Part shown: positions 17,090 through 26,846 of the stretch, one piece after another
Numbering within the stretch: the first letter of the stretch is position 1
Layout of the letters: each line of letters starts with the position of its first letter
From: Sporolactobacillus shoreae
GTDB taxonomy: Bacteria; Bacillota; Bacilli; Bacillales; Sporolactobacillaceae
Length of the DNA stretch: 64,000 nt
Reading direction: 5' to 3'
NCBI RefSeq assembly: GCF_004684935.1
Contig: NZ_SRJD01000002.1
Span: 124,001-188,000 of the forward strand
Program-made: the position numbers and the translations under genes
Notes under the pieces: model-generated
Databases searched by the model: none
Told to the model about the DNA's origin: nothing
Seen by the model: only the letters and a program-made list of their open reading frames with translations

Positions 17090-17145
17090 AAATTCGTATA
17101 TTGGTAATCTATCTCTTTATTGATTCTTCTCTTAGTGCCCGCTGG

Positions 17146-19710
17146 TTACTTTGAGGAAATGTTCCATGCAGTTCGCATTTGGTTTACCGTGAGCGATTGA
17201 AGTTCTGCTGTTCCTCCTGTAGAAAATACGGATATGCCGTTACTGCTTGGATCCGGAAAGATCTGATCCGTGAGCAGGACCGTTCCGTGATTAGCGAATA
17301 GTTCAACAGATGACCAATCAACCAATATGGTGAACGTCACTTTGCCATCATGGCTGACTTCCAATGGAGCGCGCTGCACACCTGAAAAGTCCGAATTGAA
17401 ACCGACATTTCCTGAGGCAGTACGGTCAATGTACACTTCTTTGGTTGTGTTGTTGTAACCGACAATCGTTTTCTGATTCGGTCCCGTTCGTAAATTGAGA
17501 CCAAAAGTTTTTGCTGAACCGGCTTTGAAAGTGGCAACAAGCTTGTAAGCTTCACCTTTCACTGGTAATGGAGTAGTTCCTGAACTGATTTTAAAGTTTT
17601 CAAGATGCGATGCAGGTCCGCGCAGTTCGTTCAGCTGCTGAACTGGTTTTTGTGCTAACACTAGCGTTCCATTGACGTCACGAAGTGTCAGCTCTTTAGG
17701 AATCGTCATGGCACTGCGCCAGGGAGAAGTAGGGATGGCCTGGCCATAGTTCCAGTTATTCATCCAACCGATTATGATTCGTTTGCCGCCAGGCACGTTA
17801 TTATAGGTATTCACTGCATAGTCATCGGCGCCGTAGTCGATCCAATGCGCCCGCTGAATGGATGATAATGCAGGTGTGTCTGACAGGCTAAATTGGTCTG
17901 CAAGGATGTGTCCCCAGCCGCCCGTCGCGTTGTCGCTTATCTCAATCTGAGCGGTCTTCCCAATCAAGTCGTGAACATCCCAGTTGGTCCAGTCAAGATT
18001 CTCACTATTCTGGCCGGTGCTGCTGCGCACGACCTGGCCGTCGACGATCAATTTGACGGACGTGTCTGTTGCCCAGGGTGACACCTGTTGGTCAGAGAAA
18101 ATCATGTCACCAACCATGAGATGACCCCATCCGCTGTCGCCGCTATTCTGATCGACAATCTGAATTTGCGCCTGTTTGCCCAAGTATGAGCTGGTATCCA
18201 GGGATTTCCAGGTGAGGCTTCCGCTGCCGGTTCCCGTGGCTGAGGCGACGACCTTACCGTCAACGATCAGATTGACGGCGGTTGGATTTGGCTGATCATT
18301 CGGGTGATTGCCACCTGCAATCTGAAGACTGATATACTTGTTATTAATGGTAAAGATAGGCGAGGTGATCGTGCCGGTGCCGGTATCGCCGTCAGGTGTA
18401 TAGGTGTCAACCACTTTGGCTCCGATTTGACTGGGCAGGTTCTCGGTGGTAGGTCCAGAATTTGCAAAGGAACCGGTGGCAGTCCATCCGTCCCCATAAG
18501 TGCTGCCCTGGAAGTCGGCAAAGACCGTTCCGTTTGGAATGGTTCCCACCGGAACGGAACCTGGAACATAAGGATTGTTGCCACCGCCGATTTGAAAGTT
18601 AAGGTAGCTTTTATCAATGGTAAAGGTCGGTGAAGTCATGTTTCCTGTCGACTCATCACCGCCGTTAAAACTATTGATGAATCCCTGACCACTCCATCCG
18701 GTGACGGGTGTCTGTCCGGAAAGGTTGCTCGTGGCAGGTGTACTGCCAAAAGCATTTCCGGTTACCGCCCAGTTGTTGAATGTACCATGATCAAAATCAC
18801 CAATCGATTTGCCGCTTGGTGCCGCATATGGTTTGTCGTCGGAAGTGAATGTCTTTCCATTGAACGTTCCTATAAAATACTGAGCGCCAGAGCCGCCGGC
18901 AATTCCACCCGGGTTCAAGTTAACGAGCAGCACCCATTTTTCCTGACGGTGTTTGTTAGGGTTGGGCAACGGAAATAAATCAGGGCACTCCCAGACGCCG
19001 GCAGTATCACCTGCAGGACCAAATTCGCTCAAATGAGTCCAATCTTTTAGGTTCGGAGAACTGTAGAAGCTGATCTTGTGCTGATCAGAAAGGGCTACGG
19101 TCATGACCCATTCATGATCCGGGGCGTACCAGAACACTTTCGGATCTCGAAAATTATCAGAACCAATATCGAGTACCGGGTTTCCAAAATATTTTGTAAA
19201 GGTTCGGCCGTTATCCGTACTATAGGCGAGTGCCTGCGACTGCTTACCCGTACTCTTGTCTACGCTTGTATAGATAGCGACCATCGCCGGATTTCCTTTT
19301 TTCCCAAAGCCGGTCGTGTTATTTTGATCTACAACAACACTGCCGGAGAAAATCATTTCCTTTGCGTCCTGAGGTATGGCAACCGGCAGTTGTGTCCAAT
19401 GTACTAAATCGCGGCTTACGGCGTGTCCCCAGGACATATTCCCCCAGGTGTTACCCAATGGATTGTATTGAAAGAAGAGGTGATATTCACCATGATAATA
19501 AACGAGCCCATTCGGATCGTTCATCCAGTTCTGGGCTGGTGTGAAATGAAATTGCGGACGATAGGTTTCCATATAAGCAGTACTCCTGGCATTGGCAGGT
19601 CCGATCATCGCAAACGATGTGACGACCATTGCGATCGTTATGATGGCAGTGATCGCTGATCTTCTTACTGATCGATGTCTGAAAGCTTTACAGACAGAGT
19701 TTATAAGCAT
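17146..19710 (-). CDS. Secreted GH32 fructan hydrolase (levanase/inulinase type) with nested insertion domain
   Basis: 854 residues from ATG 19710 (AGGTG 6 nt upstream; a GTG at 19719 is also in frame). Signal peptide to about residue 43. The GH32 five-bladed propeller starts with the nucleophile motif WMNDPNG (D~65), FRDPK (D~189) and WECPDLF (E~241, acid/base), all intact. Between SDDKPYAAPSGKS (~300) and HWIDYGADDY (~610) some 300 residues are inserted in the propeller. This consists of a beta-rich module whose first and second halves are separated by a complete second copy of the same module. After the propeller the usual C-terminal beta-sandwich follows (VEVSHDGKVTFTILVDWSSVELF). It would release fructose from levan, inulin or sucrose outside the cell. 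A cre-like site lies in its long leader. Confidence 0.88.
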   Translation of the reverse strand: MLINSVCKAFRHRSVRRSAITAIITIAMVVTSFAMIGPANARSTAYMETYRPQFHFTPAQNWMNDPNGLVYYHGEYHLFFQYNPLGNTWGNMSWGHAVSRDLVHWTQLPVAIPQDAKEMIFSGSVVVDQNNTTGFGKKGNPAMVAIYTSVDKSTGKQSQALAYSTDNGRTFTKYFGNPVLDIGSDNFRDPKVFWYAPDHEWVMTVALSDQHKISFYSSPNLKDWTHLSEFGPAGDTAGVWECPDLFPLPNPNKHRQEKWVLLVNLNPGGIAGGSGAQYFIGTFNGKTFTSDDKPYAAPSGKSIGDFDHGTFNNWAVTGNAFGSTPATSNLSGQTPVTGWSGQGFINSFNGGDESTGNMTSPTFTIDKSYLNFQIGGGNNPYVPGSVPVGTIPNGTVFADFQGSTYGDGWTATGSFANSGPTTENLPSQIGAKVVDTYTPDGDTGTGTITSPIFTINNKYISLQIAGGNHPNDQPNPTAVNLIVDGKVVASATGTGSGSLTWKSLDTSSYLGKQAQIQIVDQNSGDSGWGHLMVGDMIFSDQQVSPWATDTSVKLIVDGQVVRSSTGQNSENLDWTNWDVHDLIGKTAQIEISDNATGGWGHILADQFSLSDTPALSSIQRAHWIDYGADDYAVNTYNNVPGGKRIIIGWMNNWNYGQAIPTSPWRSAMTIPKELTLRDVNGTLVLAQKPVQQLNELRGPASHLENFKISSGTTPLPVKGEAYKLVATFKAGSAKTFGLNLRTGPNQKTIVGYNNTTKEVYIDRTASGNVGFNSDFSGVQRAPLEVSHDGKVTFTILVDWSSVELFANHGTVLLTDQIFPDPSSNGISVFSTGGTAELQSLTVNQMRTAWNISSK

Positions 19711-20648
19711 AAGATACACCTACTTTCACGAGTTATCAAAGTTCCATGTTTCATAATCTTTGTCTCACATCCATGTCGGGTATTTTTTCTTTTTCCTTGT
19801 TGTCTGGCTCAGCACCTGATCAAATCATCATCCGGGTCGGGTCAATCAGAGGTCCAGAAGAAATTGTCACCAGCAGTAACAAAGCTCAAGTCATGCCTCC
19901 TCTCTCGTCTTCGCTTTTCTCGTGCAACTTTTATGCCATTTTATGTATTAAAACAGGTATTTTGGAAACGCTTTCATTTAGCCGCTCTCACAACATCAAT
20001 TTATTAAGTTAAAACAGTAACGGCCCTTTCTGAAACAGTAAGGGCAAAAAATGATTCACTATATTTGGCAGATCGCTGCTTTTTGACACACATTTTAGAT
20101 CTTGAACCGACAATAAAACACTGTCTGAAGTTGGGCGTCAGGCAACTTAAATAACCTTAAATGATGATTGGATCAGAGGCGATCCTCTAAGTCCACGGAA
20201 TAGATCACTCATTACTACATACCCTTTTAATGCCGGTGATTATAAATAAATGATTACAGGATGGGGTAGTTTTTGATCTAAATACCTTTGATAGCATTTA
20301 TCAAATTGTGGAAAATGAAAGTGTAAAGAAGAGAAAAGTACGCCGGCTTGGCGGCATTTTTATGAATACGTGGAAGTGGCTCATGTCCATCGTGTGATGA
20401 TGATCAGGATTGCATTTTTGAAGCGATACGAACGTTTTGATCCCCACACGGGTGGCGATCATGATCTTTCGATAGAGCAGAATCATCAGAGTAAGTACAG
20501 ATCGATACATTGAACTGTTCGATAACATCACTTCAATTGAGAAACAAATAATAGCCATATTTTACATCTAATTGATAATATTTACAGGCTATTATATATT
20601 AATCTTTGAAACTATGCTCTTAAATTGTAAAAGGAAGAAGGTTTTTAT
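19711..20648. other. 938-bp region without a supported gene; leader of the fructanase
   Basis: Holds the fructanase leader on the minus strand (with a cre-like site at 19963-19976) and, further right, 20031-20640, AT-rich DNA with no credible gene. A 42-codon open stretch at 20277-20399 (frame with VENESVKKRKVRRLGG) has no start site and may be debris. Short frames on either strand here lack ribosome sites and I leave them out. Confidence 0.5.
19963..19976 (-). promoter_or_regulatory. Catabolite-responsive element (cre-like, CcpA)
   Basis: TGGAAACGCTTTCA differs at one position from the cre consensus TGWAARCGYTWNCW. It lies ~250 bp upstream of the fructanase start, so glucose repression through CcpA is likely if the promoter is nearby. 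Confidence 0.6.
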
Positions 20649-20939
20649 TTGAAAACCAGCCGAATCTTGAAATGGGTCAGCGGTGGCTTTGAAGCATTGC
20701 TCGGCTTCCCGATTCTCGGTGGATCAATCATTATTGGGATGCTTTGGACGCCTCTCCTTATCGCTCTTGCTCTACATATTGTAACGCTTATTTTTTCCAT
20801 CCAGGATCGTACGAGATACCATGGCAGCGTTCTGGGAATTATTACGAGCATTATTGGTGTCATTCCATTTGTCGGCATGATTATGCATATTATCACTGCT
20901 GTGCTTCTTTTTGTTAACGCCGGAACTGAAAAAGATTAA
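20649..20939 (+). CDS. Small membrane protein, four hydrophobic segments
   Basis: 96 residues from TTG 20649 (AAAGGAAGAAGG upstream). Hydrophobic stretches at about 14-30, 32-50, 60-75 and 77-92 (GGSIIIGMLWTPLLIALALH, VLGIITSIIGVIPFVGMIMH). The composition and the glycine-rich first helix resemble a conserved small integral membrane protein of Bacillales; no function is known to me. Monocistronic, with its own terminator. Confidence 0.7.
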   Translation: MKTSRILKWVSGGFEALLGFPILGGSIIIGMLWTPLLIALALHIVTLIFSIQDRTRYHGSVLGIITSIIGVIPFVGMIMHIITAVLLFVNAGTEKD

Positions 20940-20944
20940 TGCTT

Positions 20945-20970
20945 AAGGGACCTATTAGCAGGTCCTTTTT
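20945..20970 (+). terminator. Terminator after the small membrane protein
   Basis: AAGGGACCT, loop ATTAGC, AGGTCCTTTTT. Confidence 0.85.
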
Positions 20971-21214
20971 GTTTCATCGACTTGTTCAGAAAGTGAAGAT
21001 GTTTGAAACGATGGTGAATTTGCTGAAGAAGATGGAAGTGCAGAGAAAACATTTGAGAAATTGGAGGGCGTACTGATGCTATGCGCAAAATTTTGCCCTA
21101 GGGATCATTTATGAGGGAGTTCTGACGCATTTTTTAGAGTCATTCACCACAGATGATGTACGAACATTATAATCAATCGTGCATTTTACCTATTGAGTGA
21201 TGAAGGTGGTTTTA

Positions 21215-21694
21215 TTGAAAGAATTGAGACAAGGGCTTGTCAATCTATGTCTGATGTTCTCCATTTTGTTCGTTCTCTATCTAACGCTGATTCCCCATCA
21301 CAGTATCGACACAGGAACGGCTCTTGGCCCCGCCCATTACTTCGATTACAATCTGAATCCGTTCATTTTATTTGAAAGTCTTCCACACGTTTCACTCTTT
21401 TACCTGGTCGTAGATGTCATCGGAAATATTGTGCTTTTTCTTCCGTTCGGCTTTTGCCTGACGATGAAATTTCCGGAACTGAAAGGGGTGCAGATCCTTT
21501 TTCTGGGCGCCTTTTTTTCCTCAACAATCGAGTGTATTCAGCTCTTTCTGCCCAACAGAATAACCGATATTGATGATGTTATTCTGAACACCACAGGAGC
21601 GGTTATCGGTTATTTCCTTTTTCGAAGGATCGAAAAGGAACAAAAAAAAGAAGAACTGGAAATGGCACATGCTCATATGAACGACCATTCGTGA
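21215..21694 (+). CDS. VanZ-like membrane protein
   Basis: 159 residues from TTG 21215, which follows AAGGTGG at 5-6 nt; GTG 21197 in the same frame has no ribosome site. Four or five membrane segments with the family marks DVIGNIVLFLPFGF, STIECIQLFLPNR and TDIDDVILNTTGAVIGY. VanZ proteins are integral membrane proteins; some give low-level teicoplanin resistance, others are of unknown role. Residues after ~145 are a charged tail (KEQKKEELEM). The region 20971-21214 upstream shows nothing I can name. Stands alone. Confidence 0.88.
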   Translation: MKELRQGLVNLCLMFSILFVLYLTLIPHHSIDTGTALGPAHYFDYNLNPFILFESLPHVSLFYLVVDVIGNIVLFLPFGFCLTMKFPELKGVQILFLGAFFSSTIECIQLFLPNRITDIDDVILNTTGAVIGYFLFRRIEKEQKKEELEMAHAHMNDHS

Positions 21695-21696
21695 AA

Positions 21697-21737
21697 AACA
21701 TCAGATTGCATAAAAATGAGAGGCTGATGTTTTTTTA
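21697..21737 (+). terminator. Terminator after the VanZ-like gene
   Basis: AACATCAG (21697-21704), ~19-nt loop, CTGATGTT (21724-21731), T run. Confidence 0.75.
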
Positions 21738-21760
21738 CTGTGATCAGAATGAGCCAGCAA

Positions 21761-21788
21761 TAAAAAAATGGCTCATTTAGATGAGCCA
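21761..21788 (-). terminator. Terminator of the choloylglycine-hydrolase-family gene
   Basis: Minus strand: TGGCTCAT, loop CTAA, ATGAGCCA, then TTTTTTT (complement of 21762-21768). Confidence 0.8.
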
Positions 21789-21857
21789 CAATGACAATTG
21801 CCGAACTTACAGCTACGGATGTCTGCTCCGATTTTATGGGCTGACCAATAGCCGGAT

Positions 21858-22844
21858 TCAGTTTTCATCATGAATGTACTGAACCCGGGGATAGGGATAG
21901 ACTTTAACATCTTCCGAATCCAGGTTCTCATTAAATAAATGGACGGCTGAAATTTGCTGGCAGTCATAGCTTTGGTAATAATAGGTACCCGATTCGAGAC
22001 ACATAGCCGATGTGTAGATTGTAACATCCTCAGTACTTTGAGGAGTGACAACGATCCCTTTAGGGACGGAACAGTTTGATAAAATGTGAAAAAGTCCGGT
22101 TAGCCCATCCGATTCATTCTCAATTCCTGTAATATTCTGCTTCAGGTAGGCTGCTCTGACAAACCTGGATGGGGGTGTAAAGTCACCAGGCAGTCCGAAT
22201 GAACCTGATCCCTGACTGAACGCGCTAAGCTTCAAATCAATCCACTGAGTAGGATCAAACTGCCGTGATTGAAGTCCGATATATTGTCTTAAATTTTGCA
22301 GATGCCAGTCAAATTCAGGGCTGTTGGTTAACACACCAACCGGGTTATCATAAATTTGTACGCCCTTGCCAGTTGATTCAATGACGATACACTTTCCGGA
22401 TTTATCCGATAAAATCCAGTGCAGGGGAGGCGTGATGCCCAGGGCGGGCAGTGGAGCATCTAAAAAGGAAACCCCATCCATGGCTTCTTTTACAGCTTGG
22501 ACAGAGTCAAATTGTGTCAGACACCAGAGCACAAAATCCTGTGGAGGCAGATTCGTTTTGTTTTTGACCGCTTCTTTGTGATAGGAAGCAAAACCCTGTA
22601 AATAGAGTGTGGCACAGGTCAGACCGGATTCATTCAGTCCATCGGCAAATGTGACCTTACCCTGCTGTTGAATACCCATGCCGACGACACCTTGTTTTGC
22701 TGAAATTACTTCTTTCGTTGTGTTGATCCATTTATAACGGCGCGGTGTAATGATCACACTTTGGTTTAAGTCCATCGTAAAATCCATTGTTCTGCCAAAC
22801 AGATGATGACCGTCTCTAGTTTGTAGTGTCAGACTCGTACACAT
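21858..22844 (-). CDS. Choloylglycine hydrolase family amidase (penicillin V acylase / bile salt hydrolase type)
   Basis: 328 residues. An Ntn-hydrolase whose catalytic Cys2 becomes N-terminal after Met removal (MCTSLTLQT). R18 and D21 in GRTMD, N in FADGLNESGL near 71, N in VLTNSP near 173 and R in SRFVRA near 227 match the conserved active-site set. Members cut the amide of conjugated bile salts, penicillin V or acyl-homoserine lactones; sequence alone does not separate them. No signal peptide, so cytoplasmic. A LysR regulator is divergent across a 129-bp AT-rich region, suggesting inducible expression. ATG 22844 has GGAGGAGCG before it. Confidence 0.85.
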   Translation of the reverse strand: MCTSLTLQTRDGHHLFGRTMDFTMDLNQSVIITPRRYKWINTTKEVISAKQGVVGMGIQQQGKVTFADGLNESGLTCATLYLQGFASYHKEAVKNKTNLPPQDFVLWCLTQFDSVQAVKEAMDGVSFLDAPLPALGITPPLHWILSDKSGKCIVIESTGKGVQIYDNPVGVLTNSPEFDWHLQNLRQYIGLQSRQFDPTQWIDLKLSAFSQGSGSFGLPGDFTPPSRFVRAAYLKQNITGIENESDGLTGLFHILSNCSVPKGIVVTPQSTEDVTIYTSAMCLESGTYYYQSYDCQQISAVHLFNENLDSEDVKVYPYPRVQYIHDEN

Positions 22845-22973
22845 AGGTTCAATCGCTCCTCCAATTAAGTATTTGCTCTTTCATTAACCAGTTTACACAG
22901 CTCTATTAATTAAGTAAAATTAATTATAATTGACTTTAAATTAAACAAAACTTAATCAACAGGGGATAAAGCA

Positions 22974-23885
22974 TTGAATTTTGAACAACTGGAAATTTTA
23001 ACGATACTGGCTCAGGAAAGACAGTTCTCCAGGGCAGCGAACAGGTTGCATATGACCACTTCTGCGGTCAGCCAGGCAGTCTCCAAACTCGAAGAGGAGT
23101 TAGGCATGACATTGTTTCAGCGGTCTAGGAAGAATACTTTTCCCACAACAGACGGTCAATATATCATCAGAATCGCGCATATGATCCTTGAAAAGAGACA
23201 AGAGATTTATGACTATACATCGGATCGCCACCATCTGTCCGGGTTAAAAATTAAAATTGGCGCTATTCCGGGAATCATTGATCATTTGATTCACTCGCTT
23301 GAACGGCTTCAACATGAATTTCCGATGATAGAGATTGAAATGATCGAATTGAATACACAAGATTTGATTAAGACACTAAGGGAAGAAAAATTAGATTTTG
23401 CTTTACTCGGTTTTTCGGATTCGTTGCCGAATTATCATTTGCCCTATGATCTGACAAAGTTGACTGACGGAGCCTATTATTTTGCCGTGAATCAGCAATC
23501 ACCCTTAGCGAACTATAAACAATTGACCTATGCACAGGTCGTTCAGTGTCCCTTTGCTCTTTATCAGGATAGTTATATTTCGAATTATGTGAGTCATATC
23601 GAAAATAAAACACATCAATCGGTCCGTGTGTTGTTCAAAACGAACAACATGAATGCGATCATCAAGTCAGTGAATCATAATATGGCGATTACCTTCGGGC
23701 CGTATTATACGTTATTTAATAGTTTTTATGATCGTCTGCAGCGTGTAAAGGTCATTCCGATCGAGAAGGATCCTGAGGTGTTGACCACCTATTTGTGGTT
23801 TATTTGTTCGCGGGATCCAACGCTTGCATCTCTGAGTCAGACACTGCTCACGCTCGTCAGGCAGGAACTTCGGATTTCGCATTGA
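22974..23885 (+). CDS. LysR-family transcriptional regulator
   Basis: 303 residues from TTG 22974 (AGGGGATAAAG upstream). N-terminal winged helix-turn-helix (SRAANRLHMTTSAVSQAVSK, ~18-37), linker helix, then an effector-binding domain (KIKIGAIPGIIDHLIHSL from ~93). It is divergent from the choloylglycine-hydrolase-family gene, so that gene is the likely target. The shared intergenic region has imperfect dyads rich in TTAATTAA/AATTAATTA at about 22903-22930. Ligand unknown. Confidence 0.88.
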   Translation: MNFEQLEILTILAQERQFSRAANRLHMTTSAVSQAVSKLEEELGMTLFQRSRKNTFPTTDGQYIIRIAHMILEKRQEIYDYTSDRHHLSGLKIKIGAIPGIIDHLIHSLERLQHEFPMIEIEMIELNTQDLIKTLREEKLDFALLGFSDSLPNYHLPYDLTKLTDGAYYFAVNQQSPLANYKQLTYAQVVQCPFALYQDSYISNYVSHIENKTHQSVRVLFKTNNMNAIIKSVNHNMAITFGPYYTLFNSFYDRLQRVKVIPIEKDPEVLTTYLWFICSRDPTLASLSQTLLTLVRQELRISH

Positions 23886-23928
23886 AATGATCTTATGATG
23901 CAGTTAAGGATGAGGCGACTTTCCATCT

Positions 23929-25530
23929 TTATTCGACTAATAAACCGTCATGCTTTTTCGGTAGCAGAATTTCGTTAAGAACGACATCATGCAAGTGCGG
24001 AAGCTGCTTTTTTTCCAATTCTGTCAGTCCGTATTTTTGGGGATTTTTGTAGACATCATCAAATTTAAGAATACGGCAATCATAGCTTCCATCGGGAAGT
24101 TTTTCGTTAAGTATATAAATAGGAAGCATCTTTAAGTCGGTGATTCGGGTCTCTGTCACTCCACCCAAGCCAAACCTTCCTTTTACTATATCAAATTTGG
24201 TTACGTAGGCAATTTTGGAATTTCTGCTCTCCGGATGGTAGCTGACAAAATCCCCATAAGCATAAACGATGAGTCCATTTGGACAATTAAGGGATTTGTC
24301 GCGCAGCGAAACGTGCTCCATGGGCTGACTGACATGAGGATGATTGCCCAATATCACATCTACGCCACTGGCGAGAATTCTTTTTGCCACGCGAACGATG
24401 TTCTGATGCGGATACATTTCAAACTCCCAGCCCCAATGGCAACAGGCTATGATGATATCCGCTCCCTTTTCTTTGGCCCGAGCAACATGCATTTTAACCA
24501 TTGATAGGTCACATACCTCATCGTTAAAGCGAACTTCATTAACCAGATATGTTTTTCCGTCAGGGCATTTGTTTCCATTTAGGTCAAAGGTGTAAGAGAG
24601 CATGGCCATTTTGATCCCGTTTTTCTCAATAATCAGAACGTCATCTTGTTGCTTCTGGTCATCGTACGTTCCGGAGTGATAAGCGCCAGATTCCTTTAGG
24701 ACATTCAAAGTCGCTAACACCCCTTGCTCACCCCAGTCAAGTGCGTGGTTGTTCGCGGTGCTAAAGTAGTTGATGCCTCCTTCTTCGCGGAATTTTCGGA
24801 ACATGGCCTCACTGGTATTCATCTGCGCCGGCTGACTCTTCTCCTGGGTTCGTCCAATGGGGCGGCCTTTGTCCACAGTAGATTCGAGGTTGGCACAGAC
24901 CAAATCTGCAGAACTGTAAAAATCACGTATCCCGTCAAATAAATGAGGGGTATTCTCAGGTGTAAGGACATCAACGGCGAGAAGATCCCCTGCAGAGGCT
25001 AAGGAAACCTTGCTTTCTACATTGAAATTTTCCAGTGTAAAATCAAGATTCTGAGCGCTAAAATAGTCTTCTAAGCCGGCCCCTTTTTCCGCAACTTCTA
25101 ATTGGTTGATCCAATAACGGTATAGCCATTTCAGTTTTTCGAACTTATTGCCAGCAATATCATATTCTCCAACTTGGGGCTGTGGGTAATGGAATGCATC
25201 ATAAAAAATATAACTGCAGAGGAGTACAGCGGCCCTGGTGAGCTTGTGCTTATCTATGCCCGACTGGCCTCCAAAGCCTGGGTTCGGAATTCCAGAGCTC
25301 GGTTCCATTTTCCAACCCTCGTTTAATACCTCCTTGATTATTTTTTTATCGAAACTTGCCAGTCGGTTAAGCAGACTTTCCACAATTTTCTTTTCTTCAT
25401 GATTACTGGCATCAGGTAGTTCCCAGGTCCCGTTATAGAAAGGTTCCAATGCCGTTTTGATGACTTCTTCATCCATCCCTGTTAGATGCTTCAGCAGCTT
25501 TTCCGTAAACTTTTTTTCTTCATTGTTCAT
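23929..25530 (-). CDS. CapA-family (PGA_cap) metallophosphatase-like protein
   Basis: 533 residues from ATG 25530 (GAGGA 8 nt before it). The C-terminal two thirds (from ~175) match CapA/PgsA-type domains with ASAGDLLAVD, LVCANLESTVD, STANNHALDWGEQG, CHWGWEFEMYP and ILGNHPHVSQP, i.e. the metal ligands of a calcineurin-like fold. There is no signal peptide or membrane anchor, unlike classical CapA, and no capB, capC or capE. The N-terminus has two copies of a ~35-residue helix pair (EEKKFTEKLLKHL and EEKKIVESLLNRL). It lies 38 bp after an MFS gene on the same strand, with a TetR gene before that; the set looks like a small inducible unit of unknown substrate. Confidence 0.8.
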   Translation of the reverse strand: MNNEEKKFTEKLLKHLTGMDEEVIKTALEPFYNGTWELPDASNHEEKKIVESLLNRLASFDKKIIKEVLNEGWKMEPSSGIPNPGFGGQSGIDKHKLTRAAVLLCSYIFYDAFHYPQPQVGEYDIAGNKFEKLKWLYRYWINQLEVAEKGAGLEDYFSAQNLDFTLENFNVESKVSLASAGDLLAVDVLTPENTPHLFDGIRDFYSSADLVCANLESTVDKGRPIGRTQEKSQPAQMNTSEAMFRKFREEGGINYFSTANNHALDWGEQGVLATLNVLKESGAYHSGTYDDQKQQDDVLIIEKNGIKMAMLSYTFDLNGNKCPDGKTYLVNEVRFNDEVCDLSMVKMHVARAKEKGADIIIACCHWGWEFEMYPHQNIVRVAKRILASGVDVILGNHPHVSQPMEHVSLRDKSLNCPNGLIVYAYGDFVSYHPESRNSKIAYVTKFDIVKGRFGLGGVTETRITDLKMLPIYILNEKLPDGSYDCRILKFDDVYKNPQKYGLTELEKKQLPHLHDVVLNEILLPKKHDGLLVE

Positions 25531-25568
25531 AATCAATTTCCTCTCTAATGCGGAGCAGATCTCTCACA

Positions 25569-26846
25569 TTACTGTTTCATCGAACTGCTTGATGTTTGCA
25601 CAACCCATTTTTTTGACAATCCGATTGAAAGGATCAACGTAACCATCATAAAAATGCCAATCACAGACAGGATCATCCAACCGAGCGCATAAGAACCAGT
25701 AGCATCGTAGATTGTTCCCATCATCAGTGAACCTATGGCGACGCCCAGCATTTCAATCGCTGTGACATAGCCAATCAGGCTGCCCAGACCCTTATTCCCA
25801 AATTCGTGAATGACCATCAGAGGCGGTGCAACCGTACCCAGGCATGTACCAAAGCCAAAGAACAGTGCAAACAGATAAGGTGCTACCGTTGTATGCGCAA
25901 ACAGCATGACGAATGTTGCGAGAATAGTGGTTACGCTGCCCAACACTGTGCCGGTAATAATCCCAAAATGATCATACACAGCACCAAGAGTTATTTTCGC
26001 TATAATTAGAACAAGCATTTGTATTGAAATAATATTGGCTACAAACTGTGTTGTATGGTCAGCATCAATCAGGCTTGCCGATATATTCATGATGACGCCG
26101 CCGTTGATCAGTCCCATTAAAAGGAAGCCTGCCATCAGCATCCAAAATGCCGCGCTGCGAACCGCTCCTCGCTGATCAACATCTTTGATGGCCCAATTAA
26201 AGGTTTTTCTCTGACCAGTGGTTTTGTCTTCCAGATCATGTGCTCCAAACGGCTTAAGGCCGATATCCGAAGGCTTGTTTCTGAATACTGTCGCTGTAAA
26301 CGGCAAACTGAACAAAAGTGTGATACCGGCTAAAAGTAGAAATGTCGGGCGCCAACCATGCGCCGTAATCATGGCGGCTACAATCTGACTCATGATGACA
26401 CCGCCGACACCGCTTCCGCTCAGTGCAATGGAAATGGCAAGTCCACGCTTCTTTTCGAACCAATTTGAGACGAGAATCGAAATCAATAAGCGCGTCCCTG
26501 AAATAACGCTGAGTCCTGTCACGAGAGAAAGCAAATACATCTGCCAGAGTTGCGTGACAAACGCCCAACAGGCGAGATCAACGACTGTGAGCAAAACACA
26601 GAGGGTACCCACAAGGCGCGCACTGTATTTATCGACAAGCTTTCCAATAAAAAGTGAGGCCAGTATACCAATGACTGCGGCAATGCTTGAGTTGGCGTTG
26701 AATTGCGCCCTTGTAATGCCCAGATCTTTGGTGATGGGCACCAGAAAAAAACCGAAGCAATTGACAAAAGCGGCATAACAAGTGGCCATGATCAGGAATC
26801 CACCTGCAACGATCAGCCAACCGGGAAAAACAGGTTTTACCTTCAT
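25569..26846 (-). CDS. Major facilitator superfamily transporter
   Basis: 425 residues from ATG 26846, preceded by GGAGGAAGAAAA; the longer frame to 26882 has no site. Twelve membrane segments; the loop 2-3 motif is GKLVDKYSARLVG (MFS motif A variant), and helix 1 reads WLIVAGGFLIMATCYAAFVN. The overall look (GFFLVPITKDLGITRAQF, NWFEKKRGLAISIALSGSG) is that of the oxalate/formate and monocarboxylate-type antiporters. Cotranscribed with the CapA-like gene downstream. Substrate not predictable. Confidence 0.85.
   Translation of the reverse strand: MKVKPVFPGWLIVAGGFLIMATCYAAFVNCFGFFLVPITKDLGITRAQFNANSSIAAVIGILASLFIGKLVDKYSARLVGTLCVLLTVVDLACWAFVTQLWQMYLLSLVTGLSVISGTRLLISILVSNWFEKKRGLAISIALSGSGVGGVIMSQIVAAMITAHGWRPTFLLLAGITLLFSLPFTATVFRNKPSDIGLKPFGAHDLEDKTTGQRKTFNWAIKDVDQRGAVRSAAFWMLMAGFLLMGLINGGVIMNISASLIDADHTTQFVANIISIQMLVLIIAKITLGAVYDHFGIITGTVLGSVTTILATFVMLFAHTTVAPYLFALFFGFGTCLGTVAPPLMVIHEFGNKGLGSLIGYVTAIEMLGVAIGSLMMGTIYDATGSYALGWMILSVIGIFMMVTLILSIGLSKKWVVQTSSSSMKQ

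Noticed and set aside
20301-20558. 85-codon minus-strand frame in the gap before the small membrane protein
   Set aside because: No ribosome site, odd composition, no recognised domain.
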